Assembly (NCBI GenBank): GCA_913055705.1
Contig: CAJXKT010000007.1
Coordinates: 1 to 40,281, forward strand
From: an uncultured bacterium
GTDB lineage: Bacteria; Planctomycetota; Brocadiia; Brocadiales; Scalinduaceae
Direction: 5' to 3'
DNA: 40,281 bases
Shown: piece by piece, positions 39,291 to 40,281 of the stretch
Layout of the letters: each line of letters begins with the position of its first letter
How positions within the stretch are numbered: the stretch's first letter is position 1
Made by a program: the position numbers and the translations under genes
Notes under the pieces: generated by a model
The model's input: the letters and a program-made list of their open reading frames with translations, nothing else
What the model was told of the DNA's origin: nothing
The model's database searches: none

Positions 39291-40281
39291 ATGGCCAAGG
39301 AAGTATTTGAGAGGACAAAGCCGCATGTGAATGTGGGAACGATAGGGCATGTAGATCACGGCAAGACGACGTTGACGTCAGTGATAACACACATATTATC
39401 TAAGGATGGTTTTGCTAAAGAGAGGGAATTTGACTCGATAGACAATGCGCCGGAGGAGAGGGAGAGAGGGATAACGATAGCGATAGCGCATGTTGAGTAT
39501 GAGACAGAAAAGAGGCATTATGCCCATGTTGATTGTCCAGGCCATGCTGATTATGTAAAGAACATGATAACCGGAGCAGCGCAGATGGATGGTGCAATAC
39601 TGGTGGTAAGTGCGCCGGACGGTCCTATGCCGCAGACACGAGAGCATATACTGCTTGCGAGGCAGGTAGGAGTGCCGAGGATAGTGGTGTTTATGAATAA
39701 GATTGATCAGTTGGATGATCCTGAGTTGGTGGAATTGGTGGAGTTAGAGATCCGGGAGCTGTTGAGCAAGTATGAGTTTCCCGGAGATGATATACCGGTG
39801 GTTCAGGGTTCAGCGCTGAAGGCTGCGGAGTGTGGTTGTGGTAAGAAGGAGTGTGAGCAGTGTGGCCCAATACATAAGTTGATGGATGCGCTGGACACTT
39901 ATATACCAGATCCTGTGAGAGAGACAGACAAGCCGTTTTTGATGTCGATAGAGGACGTATTCAGTATAAAGGGTAGAGGTACGGTAGGTACGGGTAGAAT
40001 GGAGCGAGGTGTATTGAAGGTAGGCGACGAGGTAGAGATAGTAGGAATGGTAAAGGAGATAAGGAAGACGGTGGTAACAGGAGTGGAGATGTTTAACAAG
40101 ACGCTTGAGGAGGGTATGGCAGGAGATAATGTAGGTGTGTTGTTAAGGGGAGTGGAGAAGGATGATTTGGAGCGAGGTCAGGTGTTGGCAAAGCCTGGCA
40201 GTATAACACCGCATACCAAGTTTGAGGCAGAGGCGTATATATTGACGAAGGAAGAGGGAGGAAGGCATACGGCGGTTTTTT
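39291..40281 (+). CDS. tuf: Elongation factor Tu (3' end cut by window)
   Basis: About 330 residues of roughly 400 are present, with no stop before the window end. EF-Tu brings aminoacyl-tRNA to the ribosome. GTPase motifs: GHVDHGKT (19-26), the switch region [18 protein letters not shown] and NKIDQLD. The second domain is present to about [13 protein letters not shown] and beyond. Between SALKA and IHKLMDALD is a four-cysteine insert (C181, C183, C188, C191; [12 protein letters not shown]), which I recall from some other bacterial EF-Tu proteins. AGGAG at 39278-39282 is the ribosome site. Codon use is very unlike its neighbours: 20 of 22 isoleucines are ATA and no arginine is CGT or CGC. Confidence 0.97.
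   Translation, partial: MAKEVFERTKPHVNVGTIGHVDHGKTTLTSVITHILSKDGFAKEREFDSIDNAPEERERGITIAIAHVEYETEKRHYAHVDCPGHADYVKNMITGAAQMDGAILVVSAPDGPMPQTREHILLARQVGVPRIVVFMNKIDQLDDPELVELVELEIRELLSKYEFPGDDIPVVQGSALKAAECGCGKKECEQCGPIHKLMDALDTYIPDPVRETDKPFLMSIEDVFSIKGRGTVGTGRMERGVLKVGDEVEIVGMVKEIRKTVVTGVEMFNKTLEEGMAGDNVGVLLRGVEKDDLERGQVLAKPGSITPHTKFEAEAYILTKEEGGRHTAVF

Overview
The window looks like a chromosomal segment of an anammox-type planctomycete (Brocadiales; Candidatus Scalindua or a close relative). This is inferred from protein character and context, not from a marker-gene search. The grounds are low GC (about 40 % by eye), a stand-alone SWIB-domain protein, AhbC of the siroheme-dependent heme route, a c-type heme sensor protein, a ferredoxin-thioredoxin-reductase-like protein, AsmA/LolC envelope proteins of a double-membrane cell, and very many short dispersed repeats between genes. 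Most genes are single-copy housekeeping genes in short operons or alone. I see no prophage, transposase, CRISPR array, secondary-metabolite cluster or recognisable defence system.

Layout. 1-177 is the end of a cut gene. 266-2194 is an Old Yellow Enzyme-type flavin/Fe-S oxidoreductase with a clear terminator. 2274-5500 (minus) is a TldD/TldE protease pair. 5607-6329 (minus) is a DUF3365-like heme protein, followed by about 500 bases of repeats. 6841-7167 is the SWIB protein. 7233-9395 (minus) is a DinG-type helicase. 9479-9784 is the FTR-like Fe-S protein and 9815-10753 (minus) a TlpA-like protein lacking the first active-site cysteine. 11005-11781 (minus) is trpC. 12006-13145 is a class V aminotransferase with a bidirectional terminator. 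13225-19146 (minus) reads asmA-like, cvpA, recA, ahbC. 19587-20450 is a DUF4213/DUF364 protein. 20524-21177 (minus) is a phosphoglycolate-phosphatase-like HAD protein. 21306-22433 is a tRNA-queuosine mannosyltransferase-like GT. 22692-23782 (minus) is a TPR lipoprotein-like gene next to a 6-phosphofructo-2-kinase remnant. 24009-24587 is maf. 24612-26107 (minus) is a CPA1 antiporter coupled to a small unknown protein. 26195-26725 (minus) is a membrane protein of unknown function. 26934-28553 (minus) is murJ. 28689-29327 (minus) is thiE. 29523-32009 is purF-purM. 32010-32795 (minus) is pssA. 33017-33664 is nth. 33854-35589 (minus) is a DnaJ-TPR gene coupled to purC. 35853-37109 (minus) is a LolC/E-type permease. 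37291-38418 is aroC. 38483-39212 holds four tRNA genes (Thr, Tyr, Gly, Thr), followed by tuf, cut by the window end.

How the genes relate. purF, purM and purC are purine synthesis; murJ, pssA, the LolC/E permease, the AsmA-like protein and CvpA concern the envelope; recA, nth and dinG are DNA maintenance; the tRNAs, tuf and the queuosine glycosyltransferase-like gene concern translation; ahbC fits the high heme demand of such an organism. The four-tRNA plus tuf arrangement matches thrU-tyrU-glyT-thrT-tufB of E. coli.

The most notable signals are these. tuf has an almost exclusive AUA/AGR codon preference. The intergenic spaces are filled by several families of short elements, some with terminal inverted repeats, and some supply stop codons or C-termini to neighbouring genes. 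The AsmA-like protein is built of about four repeats of 110-120 residues. The window also holds a variant FTR, an Asn-for-Cys TlpA, a bacterial QTMAN-like glycosyltransferase, and a small unknown protein translationally coupled to an antiporter.
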